60,637 nt of DNA from Cyanobacteriota bacterium (GTDB lineage: Bacteria; Cyanobacteriota; Vampirovibrionia; LMEP-6097): assembly GCA_027618255.1 (NCBI GenBank), contig JAQCFG010000003.1, positions 1-60,637 of the forward strand, given 5' to 3'. Numbering within the stretch: the stretch's first letter is position 1; each line of letters starts with the position of its first letter. The notes beneath the pieces are model-generated. The model did not search any database. It was not told the DNA's origin and saw only the letters and a program-made list of their open reading frames with translations. Of this stretch, positions 34,168 through 43,528 are shown piece after piece. The translations under genes and the position numbers were made by a program.

Positions 34168-36123
34168 TTATCTAAGAATAAACCAAGCAAGCATTAAACC
34201 AACTGCACTAACCATAATCAAGACGTAGTTTTGTAACTTACCTGATTGTTGAGTCTTGAGAACTTCCCCAATCACTTCAGTGCCGCGCCAAGCAAGTCCA
34301 TCAACAAAAATACCTTCAATAAAGAAGCGCTCGAAGGCTTTGAAAGTGATTCTAAAGAAGCCCATCAAGATCGCAACGATGAAATTATAAATCTCATCGA
34401 TATACCACTTGTTGAGTGAGCCTTGATAAATAATTGAGAATTGAGTTTTGAACCATTCGTTGATTGTTTTATCACCGATTTTAGTTTGTGCCATATAGGT
34501 AAGGTAAGCAGCGATAGTACCAAAAATAAACATCAAGAACGGCAGGTAACCCATTGGCTGACTTAGTTCGTGAAGGAAGAATTCCCAACCGCTTTGACCA
34601 TGTGCCATATGAGAATGGAAATGATGATCGAAGTAGTGTTGTAATTTATAACCCATCAAAGGTGAACCCAAAAGCCCAAGTCCAATTGAAGGGATAGCTA
34701 AAACCATTAGTGGTCCTGTTACACAAAGAGGTTGTTCGTGTGGATGCGCGTGACCACGGTACTTACCTTCAAATGTTTTGAAGTAAATTCTAAACATATA
34801 AAAAGCAGTCATGCCAGCAGTGATAGTGGCAATCCAGAAAAGAGCCGGGCTAACTTCAAATGCTTTAGCGATGATCATGTCTTTAGACCAGAAACCTGAC
34901 ATCATCGGGAAGCCAGCAATAGAGAGGGTTCCAACCAAAAATGTAATCGCAGTTATTGGCATATCTTTGCGCAAGCCACCCATCTCATTCATGTCTTGCT
35001 CATGGTGACAGCCCATAATCACTGAGCCAGAACCTAAGAACAACATCGCCTTGAACATTGCATGAGTGATCAAATGAAACATCGCAATGATCGGGGCACC
35101 AAGTCCAACTGCTAGAACCATGTAGCCAAGCTGCGAGCAAGTTGAATAAGCTAGAGCTTTTTTGATATCGTTTTGCGAGAAAGCAATTGTCGCTGCAAAG
35201 ATCGCGGTAATTCCACCAACCCAAGCAATGACTGGCAATGCTTCTGAGCCAGTGATCCCAAGTATCGGAAAGATACGAGCTAGTAAATAAACACCAGCAG
35301 CAACCATCGTTGCAGCATGGATTAGAGCAGAAATAGGAGTAGGACCTTCCATCGCATCAGGTAACCAAATATGAAGCGGGAACTGGGCTGACTTTGCAGC
35401 TGCGCCCATAAAAATAAGTAAGCCAATTGCAGTAACTGAAACTATGCCAGTAACAGCAAGCTCATTGTGAGCAATTGCCCATTGAGTTGCAGCAGCTAAT
35501 TTACCAAAACTAAGCGTCGCTTGTTCTTGATTACTAGTCCAGAAATCCTTGGTGAAGTTGTAGAGCATTAATAAGCCAAGTAAAAAGCCAGCATCACCGA
35601 CTCTGTTGACGACAAAAGCTTTCTTACAAGCGTGCGCTGCGGTAGGTTTGTGCCACCAGAAACCAATTAAGAGGAATGAGCAAACGCCAACAAGCTCCCA
35701 GAAAAAATACATCTGGAACAAGTTAGTTGCAATAACCAAGCCTAACATCGAGAAGGTAAATAAAGAGAGGTAAGAATAAAATCTAGTGTAACCCTCATCC
35801 TCAGCCATATAGCCGTGAGTATAGATTTGTACAAGCAAACTTACCAAGTTGACAGTTAGTAGCATGCCAATAGCTAGTGGGTCAATTAAGCAGCCAAGCT
35901 CTAGATGAAAATCGCCGGCACTGATCCAATTGAAGTTGATTTCATATGGATGGTGCCCGTGGAAATTAAGAAAAACTATGACGGAATGAACTAAACCCAA
36001 AGCAACAGCGCCAACCGAAAGTCCCATGGAAACTATGCGGCTTTTGTGGGTAACAAACATAATCGCCACAGCAGCGACAAGAGGATATATAGCTATTAAC
36101 CAAGCATTATCAATATTATTCAT
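34168..36123 (-). CDS. nuoL: NADH-quinone oxidoreductase subunit L
   Basis: Antiporter-like membrane arm subunit of complex I. About 14-16 membrane helices in 651 aa; GFWWHKPTAAHACKKAFVVN, HIWLPDAMEGPTPISALIHA and the KKALAYSTCSQLGYM block with its proton-channel lysines are all present, as is the long C-terminal lateral helix region (FKAFERFFIEG). Unusually, it stands alone: its neighbours are not nuo genes, so nuoM/nuoN/nuoK must be elsewhere or it belongs to another Mrp-type or bicarbonate (DabB-like) complex. Its length and lateral-helix region favour NuoL. Confidence 0.88.
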   Translation of the reverse strand: MNNIDNAWLIAIYPLVAAVAIMFVTHKSRIVSMGLSVGAVALGLVHSVIVFLNFHGHHPYEINFNWISAGDFHLELGCLIDPLAIGMLLTVNLVSLLVQIYTHGYMAEDEGYTRFYSYLSLFTFSMLGLVIATNLFQMYFFWELVGVCSFLLIGFWWHKPTAAHACKKAFVVNRVGDAGFLLGLLMLYNFTKDFWTSNQEQATLSFGKLAAATQWAIAHNELAVTGIVSVTAIGLLIFMGAAAKSAQFPLHIWLPDAMEGPTPISALIHAATMVAAGVYLLARIFPILGITGSEALPVIAWVGGITAIFAATIAFSQNDIKKALAYSTCSQLGYMVLAVGLGAPIIAMFHLITHAMFKAMLFLGSGSVIMGCHHEQDMNEMGGLRKDMPITAITFLVGTLSIAGFPMMSGFWSKDMIIAKAFEVSPALFWIATITAGMTAFYMFRIYFKTFEGKYRGHAHPHEQPLCVTGPLMVLAIPSIGLGLLGSPLMGYKLQHYFDHHFHSHMAHGQSGWEFFLHELSQPMGYLPFLMFIFGTIAAYLTYMAQTKIGDKTINEWFKTQFSIIYQGSLNKWYIDEIYNFIVAILMGFFRITFKAFERFFIEGIFVDGLAWRGTEVIGEVLKTQQSGKLQNYVLIMVSAVGLMLAWFILR

Positions 36124-36341
36124 ACAGGGTTTATTCTATAGTATTTCGGGGGATTTGTATGTAAATCGGAATTGCGATTGGATTACCAGTCTTAATTTAG
36201 TGTTGAGATCTTTTTTGCCATAAAGTATTAGTGAGTTCCACTGACATAGTGTTGCGTGGCTGATTTTGAGATCAAATGAGCAATAATATGCGTTGTTTAG
36301 CTCATGGTTTTAGCATAATGCCTAAAGTCTGACTATAGGGT

Positions 36342-36761
36342 TTAGGGTGTGATTTTGAGCAAAATCTCGTTCTCTTCAATAACCTTGATCTCTTCTTTAA
36401 TGGTTCGTTTCATACCAAGAAATGAATGAAATTCTTTGATTTTGTTATTGAGGTTTTGATTGTCTTGGATAAGTTCTTTGCGTTTGACTCTTAGCTCTAT
36501 ATTTTTTTTGATATTTTGACTTAAGTCAAAAAAATTAACGAAAAAACTCTTTGAAAATGGTAGCAATAGCAAAATAGCCAAAATAAACCAAAACAAGGTC
36601 TTGGATTGGTTATGGGAAAGGCTTGCTTGATTGGTTTTATTTGGCTGCGTTAGTTCAAGGCTTGGGATAGCCTGGGTTTGAAAATCGATATTATGTGGGT
36701 AATTAAATTGCACCATAGCAAAATAGACTACACAGGTAGCCATTAAGAAAAGAGACGACAA
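36342..36761 (-). CDS. Septum formation initiator (FtsB/DivIC)-like protein
   Basis: 139 aa with two hydrophobic helices (residues 1-18 and about 55-75). A coiled coil follows (NIELRVKRKELIQDNQNLNN), then a short C-terminal block (GMKRTIKEEIKVIEENEILL) in the position of the FtsB/DivIC tail. FtsB-type proteins bridge FtsL and FtsQ at the division site. The first helix is not typical, so the start may be later (M at 36743). The intergenic 36124-36341 shows no clear element. Confidence 0.5.
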   Translation of the reverse strand: MSSLFLMATCVVYFAMVQFNYPHNIDFQTQAIPSLELTQPNKTNQASLSHNQSKTLFWFILAILLLLPFSKSFFVNFFDLSQNIKKNIELRVKRKELIQDNQNLNNKIKEFHSFLGMKRTIKEEIKVIEENEILLKITP

Positions 36762-36771
36762 ATATCCTTAA

Positions 36772-37617
36772 TTGATCCGAGAGACTATACTTAATATTAC
36801 TTTGTTTAGGTACTTTGGGTTGATTTTATTTTTGAGTTTGGCGTCTGTCCAGGCTAAGCCATATTTACCTGCTGATACTGAAGTATTAACCAAGATTGAT
36901 TCTTCAAAGAAACTCAAAAAACTTAATGCAAGTTTGAAACAGGATCCAAGCAATATTGATTTGGCTCATTTGCTTGCAAAACAATATATTGCATTAGGCA
37001 AGGCCCAGGGTGATCCTCGTTATTACAGTTACGCTACTGCGACATTAGCTCCATGGGAGAAGCAGAAAAAAAGTCCAGTGAGTATTAAATTACTACTTGC
37101 TGATATTAAACAATATCAACATCGATTTAATGAAGCTTTGGAATTATTGGATGCGATTTTATTAGCTGAGTCAAATTATCAAGAAGCAATTTTGATGCGA
37201 GCAGCAATTTATACCGAGCTTGGCAAGTATTCGCGCTCTGATGACGATTGCCGTCAGCTCAAAGATCGTGGTCTTGAAACAACTTGTTTGGCTTTAAACA
37301 AGTCGCTCAACGGCTATCCAGTAGAGGCTTATGAAGATCTGCGAGCCTTAAGTTTTGGTGATGATCAAGCTAGTCTTTGGTCACTTACGATTGTAGCTGA
37401 AGTTGCGGCACGCTTGGCAAAGTATGAAGAGGCTGAGCAATATTATCAACGAGCACTTGCGATTAATGATCATGATATTTATTTGCTTGGGTCCTATGCT
37501 GATTTTCTTTTGGATCAAGCCGAGAATCAAGCAGTGATTGATTTGCTTGAAGAGATACGAGAAGTAGAGAGTTTGGCTTTGCGATATAGAATGGCTCAAG
37601 GGGTGAATCATGATTAG
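36772..37617 (+). CDS. Exported TPR-repeat protein
   Basis: A signal peptide (FRYFGLILFLSLASVQAKP) is followed by about five tetratricopeptide units (for example IDLAHLLAKQYIALGKAQGD, NYQEAILMRAAIYTELGKY and AKYEEAEQYYQRALAINDHD). TPRs mediate protein contacts, probably in the periplasm here. The start is uncertain: TTG 36772 or TTG 36802. It overlaps the HupE-like gene by 8 bases and is probably co-transcribed and coupled with it. Confidence 0.7.
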   Translation: MIRETILNITLFRYFGLILFLSLASVQAKPYLPADTEVLTKIDSSKKLKKLNASLKQDPSNIDLAHLLAKQYIALGKAQGDPRYYSYATATLAPWEKQKKSPVSIKLLLADIKQYQHRFNEALELLDAILLAESNYQEAILMRAAIYTELGKYSRSDDDCRQLKDRGLETTCLALNKSLNGYPVEAYEDLRALSFGDDQASLWSLTIVAEVAARLAKYEEAEQYYQRALAINDHDIYLLGSYADFLLDQAENQAVIDLLEEIREVESLALRYRMAQGVNHD

Positions 37618-38809
37618 GTTAATCTTCTTGCTAGTTTTGTTTGTGCTACCGGCGCAAGCACATAAGCCAAGCGAAAGTTTTTTGAAAATCCAAGCTGCTA
37701 GTCAAGCAATAACTATTGAATGGAACGTGGCAATTAGGGATTTAGATTATTTGATTGATTTGGATCTGGATAATGATTCTGAGATTAGTGGATTTGAATT
37801 TAAAAATCAAGAACAGAAGATTAGAGACTATCTGTTTTCACAAATTAAACTAGAGGCTTTTTTGAAGCCTGAATCAGTAGCTGCTCATCATCATGCGCAT
37901 AGTCATGTTCATTCGTCTTCAGCTCATCACCATGAGACTGGCTTGAGGAAATGGATCGGAGCATATTGTAAGAGATCAGAGCAAGTTGATTTATTAGTGG
38001 ATAAACTTAGTGAGCTTAACTATGCTGTTTTATTGTTTGACTATAAATGCAGGCTTGAGCTTGATAAACTCAGTGTCGATTATAATTTACTGTTTGATGC
38101 TGATCCAGAACATAGAGCATTGGTGAGTTTGGATTATAATGGTCAGGTTCAAAGCTATGCCTTGACTAAAGATCAGCGACATTTTAAAGCGAAGCTAGGC
38201 AATGTTGATTACAAGTATCAAATTTTCAATTTCTTAGATCAGGGTAAATGGCATATCTGGACTGGTTTTGATCATATATTGTTTTTACTTGCGCTTTTAT
38301 TGCCAGCTGTATTCGTTACAGGTAAAGGGAAGAAGACAGAAGTAACTTTGAAATCTGTTTTTTGGATTGTCGTAAAAATAGTTACCGCTTTTACTATTGC
38401 ACATTCCATTACTTTGTCTCTGGCAGCTTTAGAGATTGTTGAAGTTAATTCTCGTTTGGTTGAAATTTTGATTGCTTTGTCTGTTGCCTTCAGCGCTTTA
38501 TTGAATTTAGTCCCTCGATCCCTTTTCTCTCTTCCCGTTACCCTTCTCCCTTTTTGTTTTGGTTTAATTCATGGCTTTGGTTTTGCTGGGGCACTTCAAG
38601 ACCTTGGTTTGCCCTTGAAGGCTTTATTGGTTTCTTTGTTTAGTTTCAATCTTGGAGTGGAAATTGGACAACTTGCAATTGTTGCTTGCTTTGTACCCCT
38701 TGCCTATTGGCTTAGAGACACTTGGTTTTATCAGGTGATTGTTTTTAGATTTGGTTCGCTTGCTATCTTTGTGATGGCAATGTGGTGGTTTTTGGAGAGG
38801 CTTAGTTAG
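37610..38809 (+). CDS. HupE/UreJ-family membrane protein
   Basis: A signal peptide (MIRLIFLLVLFVLPAQA) is followed by an exported domain with a His-rich loop (AHHHAHSHVHSSSAHHHE) able to bind metal. Five or six membrane helices in the HupE/UreJ_2 pattern follow: WHIWTGFDHILFLLALLLPA, FTIAHSITLSLAAL, GLIHGFGFAGAL and FNLGVEIGQL. Members are linked to nickel or cobalt uptake. A small Ser/Leu/Pro stretch (VPRSLFSLPVTLLPF) in the membrane part has pyrimidine-rich DNA (38510-38555), possibly a local repeat. It overlaps DUF4331 by 8 bases. Confidence 0.8.
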   Translation: MIRLIFLLVLFVLPAQAHKPSESFLKIQAASQAITIEWNVAIRDLDYLIDLDLDNDSEISGFEFKNQEQKIRDYLFSQIKLEAFLKPESVAAHHHAHSHVHSSSAHHHETGLRKWIGAYCKRSEQVDLLVDKLSELNYAVLLFDYKCRLELDKLSVDYNLLFDADPEHRALVSLDYNGQVQSYALTKDQRHFKAKLGNVDYKYQIFNFLDQGKWHIWTGFDHILFLLALLLPAVFVTGKGKKTEVTLKSVFWIVVKIVTAFTIAHSITLSLAALEIVEVNSRLVEILIALSVAFSALLNLVPRSLFSLPVTLLPFCFGLIHGFGFAGALQDLGLPLKALLVSLFSFNLGVEIGQLAIVACFVPLAYWLRDTWFYQVIVFRFGSLAIFVMAMWWFLERLS

Positions 38810-40271
38810 GCGAACCAGGTAGTGGATCTAGCAAATAAGGAAAACTAGTATCAAACTGAGTTTCATCATTCAATGCACCATCAGTGTAAGCAAGATCCTT
38901 TGAGGGTGCGTCTGCTATATCAAGCAAGACACCCATTGCGGCTCTTAGGGTAATGTCAACGACATCATCGCCAGGTCTGCGACCATTGGGATAACCAGCA
39001 TTGTCACCTGCGATTACGCCGAGCTTGTTTTGTGAACCACTTGCTGTAATAGCAGTTGAAGTATTGAGTCTGAGCATCTCAGAAGCTGTAACTCCATCTA
39101 CTTCATTCAAGCCTGTTACACCAGTCAAGAAGATTGAAATTAAGTCAGTTCGAGGGAAGAGAGTTGGTGCAGTTACTCCAAACAAGGCTTCAAGAATTGC
39201 AGGTATTGTTGGGTTAGTTACATAGGTTGCAAATTGACCATCGTCCTTTGGTTGAGAACTGTTGAATAGATCTTTGTCAGGGAGACCGATTACAAGCTCA
39301 TTCACTAAAGGAGCTCCCAGGCGAGAGGCTTGAACGTAGTCTGTTGTAGAGCCAATTATATTTTTTAAGAAGCTTGGTTTGTTTTTGAGGATTTGTCTAG
39401 CAGGTAAGCTAGCTGTAGTCCAAGCGCCAATGATTGGTTGCTCATCGCTTTCTGTTAAGCAAGACGTTGGTATTTCAAGAGCAATTGAAGTGATGTTTTT
39501 ATCTGCGGTGTCACTTGCTTCTCCATCTTCGGCACCAAGTGGGTTGAGATTAACAAGGTCAAATACTTCTCCTAAGTTAACTTGGAATCCTTCCTTGCGT
39601 TGTCCAACAAAAACTCTGCCGGCTGTATCGCAGCCAGGGATTGTGATGTCGTGAATAAAACTTGCAGCATAAGTTGCATAGTCACTTACTGATTTGTTGC
39701 CGATATTGTCTTCTGGTATTGAAAATTCGGTGATCGAGTTTGTTCCAGTGATTGCTTTAGTTTTGCGTGGTTTGTTTGACGTAGTGCCATATTTGTAAGC
39801 TGCTCTGTCTTTGATTTGTCCAATTGTGTAAGTAGAAAGTCTAGAGCGATTGCTTTCGTCTGTTGATGAGAAAGAACCTATATTTGCAAGAGCGATTGAA
39901 ACTTCTTTGTCATCGATAGTTAGTACTTGACCCTTGCCTTGGTTGGTTAGTTCATTGGTAAACTCAAAACGAAAAGTGATGTCTTCCACTGCGTCACCAT
40001 CGTTGTCGATTTTGATGTCATAAAGAGCATTTTCGTCGAGTGTAAAATAATTTGGTCCACCGTAAGCATCTTGTAGTGGGTCGTAATTAGCAATGATCGT
40101 GATAAACCCATCACGACCGGTTTCATAACTTCTAAATAAGTAGAGATCTGTCCCGTCTATTTTGGGGCTATGAGTGATTTGTGGTGCCTCGCGGTGACTT
40201 GAAGCCATCACGGAGAGATTCGTCCCGATCATTATTAGGAGAGCTAGTACAACAGAAAATAGTTTATTCAT
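38802..40271 (-). CDS. DUF4331 family exported protein
   Basis: A signal peptide (FSVVLALLIMIGTNLSVMA) is followed by the family hallmark SSHREAP, then TDLYLFRSYE, YDPLQDAYGGPNYF and a C-terminal RPGDDVVDITLRAAMG. 489 aa. Role unknown; members are periplasmic or secreted and often co-occur with TPR and HupE-like genes, as here, although this gene is on the other strand. Confidence 0.82.
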   Translation of the reverse strand: MNKLFSVVLALLIMIGTNLSVMASSHREAPQITHSPKIDGTDLYLFRSYETGRDGFITIIANYDPLQDAYGGPNYFTLDENALYDIKIDNDGDAVEDITFRFEFTNELTNQGKGQVLTIDDKEVSIALANIGSFSSTDESNRSRLSTYTIGQIKDRAAYKYGTTSNKPRKTKAITGTNSITEFSIPEDNIGNKSVSDYATYAASFIHDITIPGCDTAGRVFVGQRKEGFQVNLGEVFDLVNLNPLGAEDGEASDTADKNITSIALEIPTSCLTESDEQPIIGAWTTASLPARQILKNKPSFLKNIIGSTTDYVQASRLGAPLVNELVIGLPDKDLFNSSQPKDDGQFATYVTNPTIPAILEALFGVTAPTLFPRTDLISIFLTGVTGLNEVDGVTASEMLRLNTSTAITASGSQNKLGVIAGDNAGYPNGRRPGDDVVDITLRAAMGVLLDIADAPSKDLAYTDGALNDETQFDTSFPYLLDPLPGSPN

Positions 40272-40384
40272 TATTTAAAATATTAACATAGGTTGGTATT
40301 TCCCTGCTGAATTTGGTTTGCTATACCATTTATCTTGAAAGTGCCGTCAGTAACTTTCAGGTAGCAATGCTATTATTTATTGCT

Positions 40385-41965
40385 ATGTTTGACTCTCTCT
40401 CAGGCAATTTGCAAGATACATTACAGAAACTTCGTGGTCAGGACAAAATCACTGAAGCCAATATTGATAGTAGTCTTGAAGAAATTAGGCGCCAGCTCTT
40501 AGAAGCTGATGTTTCACTCAAGGCTGTCAAATTATTTATTTCGAGAGTTCGCAGAGAAGCTCTCAATGAAAAAGTTTTGCGTGGAGTTAAGCCAGGTGAA
40601 CAATTTATAAAAATAGTTTATGAAGCACTGGTCGAAAGACTAGGAGGAGACGTTAGATCCGATAAGCAAGAAAAGGTTCCCTTGGTAGAAACAATAGGTT
40701 TATCAAGTGATTCAGCTGTTCAATCAATTATACTTTTGGGGCTTCAAGGCGCAGGTAAAACTACTGCTGCAGCCAAACTTGCTTTTAATCTCAAAAAAGA
40801 AGGTAAGAATCCTTTGTTGGTTCCTTGCGATTTACAAAGACCAGCTGCTGTAAGACAATTGCAGATTCTAGCTGGGCAAGCTGATGTTGACTTCCTTAAT
40901 ATCATTACAACTGATGAGCAAGGCTATATAGTCAAGAGCCCACTTGACTTATCCAAATTAGCCACAGCACAAGCCGCCGCCAACAATAATGATGTATTGA
41001 TTTTTGATACAGCTGGACGTTTGCAACTTGATACTGATTTGATGGCAGAACTTTTGCTTCTTGAAAAACAAGTGAAAGCTAGTTCCAAATTATTAGTAAT
41101 TGATTCTTTAATTGGACAAGAAGCAGCCAATGTCGCTGACAGTTTTCATACTCAAATTGGTGTTACTGGGATCCTTCTTACTAAGATGGATGCTGATACT
41201 CGTGGCGGTGCTGCGCTTTCTGTTGTTGAAGCAACCGGGCAGCCAATTAAGCTCGCTTCAACTGGCGAGAAACTAGAGGACCTAGAGGTCTTTTACCCTG
41301 ACAGAGTGGCTTCTAGGCTCTTGGGTATGGGTGATGTGCTCAGTTTAGTAGAACGTGCCGAAGAGCAAATAAACGAAGAAGAATCCAAAAAACTTGAAGC
41401 TGAGTTAATGAAGGGTAATTTTAATTATGAGACTTTTCTTGGTTTTCAAAACATGATGTCTAAGCTCGGAGATTTTGGACAGATCTTCCAAATGATGGGA
41501 ATGGGCGGTATGCTCTCTCAATTTGGGCTCAAGTCTGCTGATCAAGGAGCAGTTCTTAATCAAACTCAAACTAAGATGACTAAATTCAAAATTGCTATCA
41601 ATAGTATGACCAAACAAGAACGCAAACAAGTTGATTTACTTGCTACTGACACTACTGCAAAGTCACGCCGTGCCCGTATCACTCGAGGTTCTGGTCTTAA
41701 AGAATCTGACATAGATCAATTGATTAAAGAGTTTGGTCAAATGGCACAGACTTTCAAAAAAATTGGCCCAATGATGTCTATGATGCAACAAGGTGGCGGG
41801 CAAATGGATCCAAAACAAATGATGGGACAAATGGCAACTGCGTCTATGTCGAAGCAACAGCAAAAAGCTATGCGTGCCAAGGGAATGTTGCCTGGTAAAG
41901 CTAAGAATCCTGGTGTAAAAATGAAGAAAGGGACTAAGCCTGGAATCAAGGGTTTTAGTAGCTAG
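40385..41965 (+). CDS. ffh: Signal recognition particle GTPase Ffh
   Basis: Ffh binds SRP RNA and signal peptides of membrane proteins. The N domain starts at ATG 40385 (FDSLSGNLQDTLQKLRGQ). The G domain has GLQGAGKTT (about residue 120), DLQRPAAV, DTAGR, TKMDADTRGGAAL. The Met-rich M domain (MMGMGGMLSQFG, MMSMMQQGG) includes the RNA-binding ITRGSG. 526 aa. An earlier in-frame start at 40313 adds a non-family leader. TATTAT lies about 10 bases before the ATG. The 4.5S RNA gene was not found. Confidence 0.95.
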   Translation: MFDSLSGNLQDTLQKLRGQDKITEANIDSSLEEIRRQLLEADVSLKAVKLFISRVRREALNEKVLRGVKPGEQFIKIVYEALVERLGGDVRSDKQEKVPLVETIGLSSDSAVQSIILLGLQGAGKTTAAAKLAFNLKKEGKNPLLVPCDLQRPAAVRQLQILAGQADVDFLNIITTDEQGYIVKSPLDLSKLATAQAAANNNDVLIFDTAGRLQLDTDLMAELLLLEKQVKASSKLLVIDSLIGQEAANVADSFHTQIGVTGILLTKMDADTRGGAALSVVEATGQPIKLASTGEKLEDLEVFYPDRVASRLLGMGDVLSLVERAEEQINEEESKKLEAELMKGNFNYETFLGFQNMMSKLGDFGQIFQMMGMGGMLSQFGLKSADQGAVLNQTQTKMTKFKIAINSMTKQERKQVDLLATDTTAKSRRARITRGSGLKESDIDQLIKEFGQMAQTFKKIGPMMSMMQQGGGQMDPKQMMGQMATASMSKQQQKAMRAKGMLPGKAKNPGVKMKKGTKPGIKGFSS

Positions 41966-41999
41966 GGCAATTTCATTAGACTTCCTGCATTTGAGAGGA

Positions 42000-42110
42000 A
42001 CTAAATTCCCCCTCCGAAGTCTTTAAATAAGGTCCACTCGTCTACGCTCCGCTACGACGCGGCAAGTTGCTACGACGCAGCCCTTCGGGTTTGGGCTTAA
42101 AAATCTTTTA
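42000..42110. repeat. GACG-type repeat between ffh and ftsZ
   Basis: TACGCTCCGCTACGACGC and GGCAAGTTGCTACGACGCAG (about 42041-42080) nearly match 11361-11396 inside the GH31 gene and, on the other strand, the units after ftsZ and at 57500-57655. Upstream GACTTCCTGCATTTGAGAGG (41978-42000) resembles an end of the 111-bp family. Confidence 0.6.
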
Positions 42111-42166
42111 GAAAAATGTCAAGTTCTGCCTTGACGAACTTGTGTTTTACATATACGCTAGGTCAT

Positions 42167-43432
42167 ATGGAATATACAAATCAAGGTTTAGTAGGGGCGG
42201 ATATCAAAGTTATAGGCGCAGGTGGCGCAGGATCAAACGCAGTTAATGGGATGATCGAAAACGGTCTATCTAACATTCAGTTTTGGGTGGCAAATACCGA
42301 TAGGCAAGCTCTAGAAGTTTCTCAAACTGCAAACAAAATTCAACTTGGCGAGAAGTTAACTCGCGGACTTGGAGCTGGTGGAAACCCAGAAACAGGCAAA
42401 TTGGCTGCCGAAGAAAGCTATGAATTTATTTCTCAAGCCATTGATGGCGCCGATATGATCTTTATTACTGCTGGAATGGGCGGTGGAACTGGTACTGGGA
42501 GTGCTGCTGTTATCGCTGACGTTGCTAGAGATAAAGGGATTCTTACTGTTGGTGTTGTAACAAAGCCATTTAGTTTTGAAGGACGTCGCAGAGTCAAGCT
42601 TGCTGAAGAAGGTATCAAACAACTTAGAGATAAGGTTGATGCTTTAATCGTCATTCCTAACGATAGATTATTAGAAATCACTGAACGTCAAACTAGCATG
42701 ACAGACGCTTTTGCTCTTGCTGATAATGTTTTACTTCAAGCTGTACAAGGTATCAGTGACATAATTCAAGTTCCTGGTTTGATCAATGTTGATTTTGCTG
42801 ACGTTAAATCAGTGATGTTTAATGCTGGTAACGCAATCATGGGAATGGGTAGAGCGAGCGGTGAAGGTAGAGCGGTTGCTGCTGCTAAGCAAGCTGTAAA
42901 TTCTCCATTGCTTGAGAATTCGATTGCTGGTGCAACTGGAATCATTTTCAATGTTACTGGTGGTAAAGACCTTACTCTTCATGAAGTGAATGAAGCTGCT
43001 GAGTCAATCTACGAGGATGTTAAAGAGGACGCCAATATTATTGTTGGTGCTGTTATCGACGAAAAACTTCAAGGTGAAATTCAGATCACTGTTATTGCAA
43101 CTGGTTTTAAATCAGTCGAAAAAGGTGACAGCCTTGCTCAAACAACTAGTGAAAAAGAAAAAACACCTTTCTACCTCAACTTCGGTGGTAACTTCGGTGC
43201 AACTACTAAAGCTAAGCCGCAGATGCACACATATGCAAAAACAGCTACAAGTCCAAACAATATGTTTTTTTCTAATTCAAATAGATCTGAAGAAACTGCT
43301 TTGGAAGCGCAAGTTGATACTGAAATGAAGGTTCGCCCACAGGCTCAGCCTAGTTCTGCTCCTACTGCTCAAACTACTAGCAAGTTTTCGGGTAATGTTG
43401 ATATTCCAGACTTTTTACGCATGAAAAAATGA
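42167..43432 (+). CDS. ftsZ: Cell division GTPase FtsZ
   Basis: Tubulin-like GTPase that forms the division ring. [18 protein letters not shown] at the N-terminus, the tubulin signature GGGTGTGSA (about residue 105), NDRLLE and the T7-loop region are intact. A variable linker is followed by the conserved C-terminal peptide [11 protein letters not shown] that binds FtsA/ZipA-type partners. I start at ATG 42167 (MEYTNQGL); an upstream in-frame start at 42116 precedes the family start. Its stop codon lies in a small hairpin (TGATGC-gaa-GCATCA) that begins a dispersed repeat. Confidence 0.96.
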   Translation: MEYTNQGLVGADIKVIGAGGAGSNAVNGMIENGLSNIQFWVANTDRQALEVSQTANKIQLGEKLTRGLGAGGNPETGKLAAEESYEFISQAIDGADMIFITAGMGGGTGTGSAAVIADVARDKGILTVGVVTKPFSFEGRRRVKLAEEGIKQLRDKVDALIVIPNDRLLEITERQTSMTDAFALADNVLLQAVQGISDIIQVPGLINVDFADVKSVMFNAGNAIMGMGRASGEGRAVAAAKQAVNSPLLENSIAGATGIIFNVTGGKDLTLHEVNEAAESIYEDVKEDANIIVGAVIDEKLQGEIQITVIATGFKSVEKGDSLAQTTSEKEKTPFYLNFGGNFGATTKAKPQMHTYAKTATSPNNMFFSNSNRSEETALEAQVDTEMKVRPQAQPSSAPTAQTTSKFSGNVDIPDFLRMKK

Positions 43433-43471
43433 TGCGAAGCATCATCGCGTCGAAACGTAGTGAAGACGGAT
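43430..43471 (+). repeat. GACG-type repeat unit at the ftsZ stop codon
   Basis: Hairpin TGATGC-GAA-GCATCA (43430-43444), then CGCGTCGAAACGTAGTGAAG and ACGGAT. The same order, hairpin at a stop codon then CGCGTCGAAGCGTAGCGAAG, is at 57474-57535. Confidence 0.7.
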
Positions 43472-43528
43472 AAATCTAGGTTAATTCATTCAGAATTGTA
43501 CTTGAGAAAATTTTCTCAATAGTTTCAT

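Noticed and set aside
36124-36341. The gap between nuoL and the FtsB-like gene was examined for an RNA or CRISPR.
   Set aside because: No repeats, hairpins with T-runs or tRNA-like elements were found.
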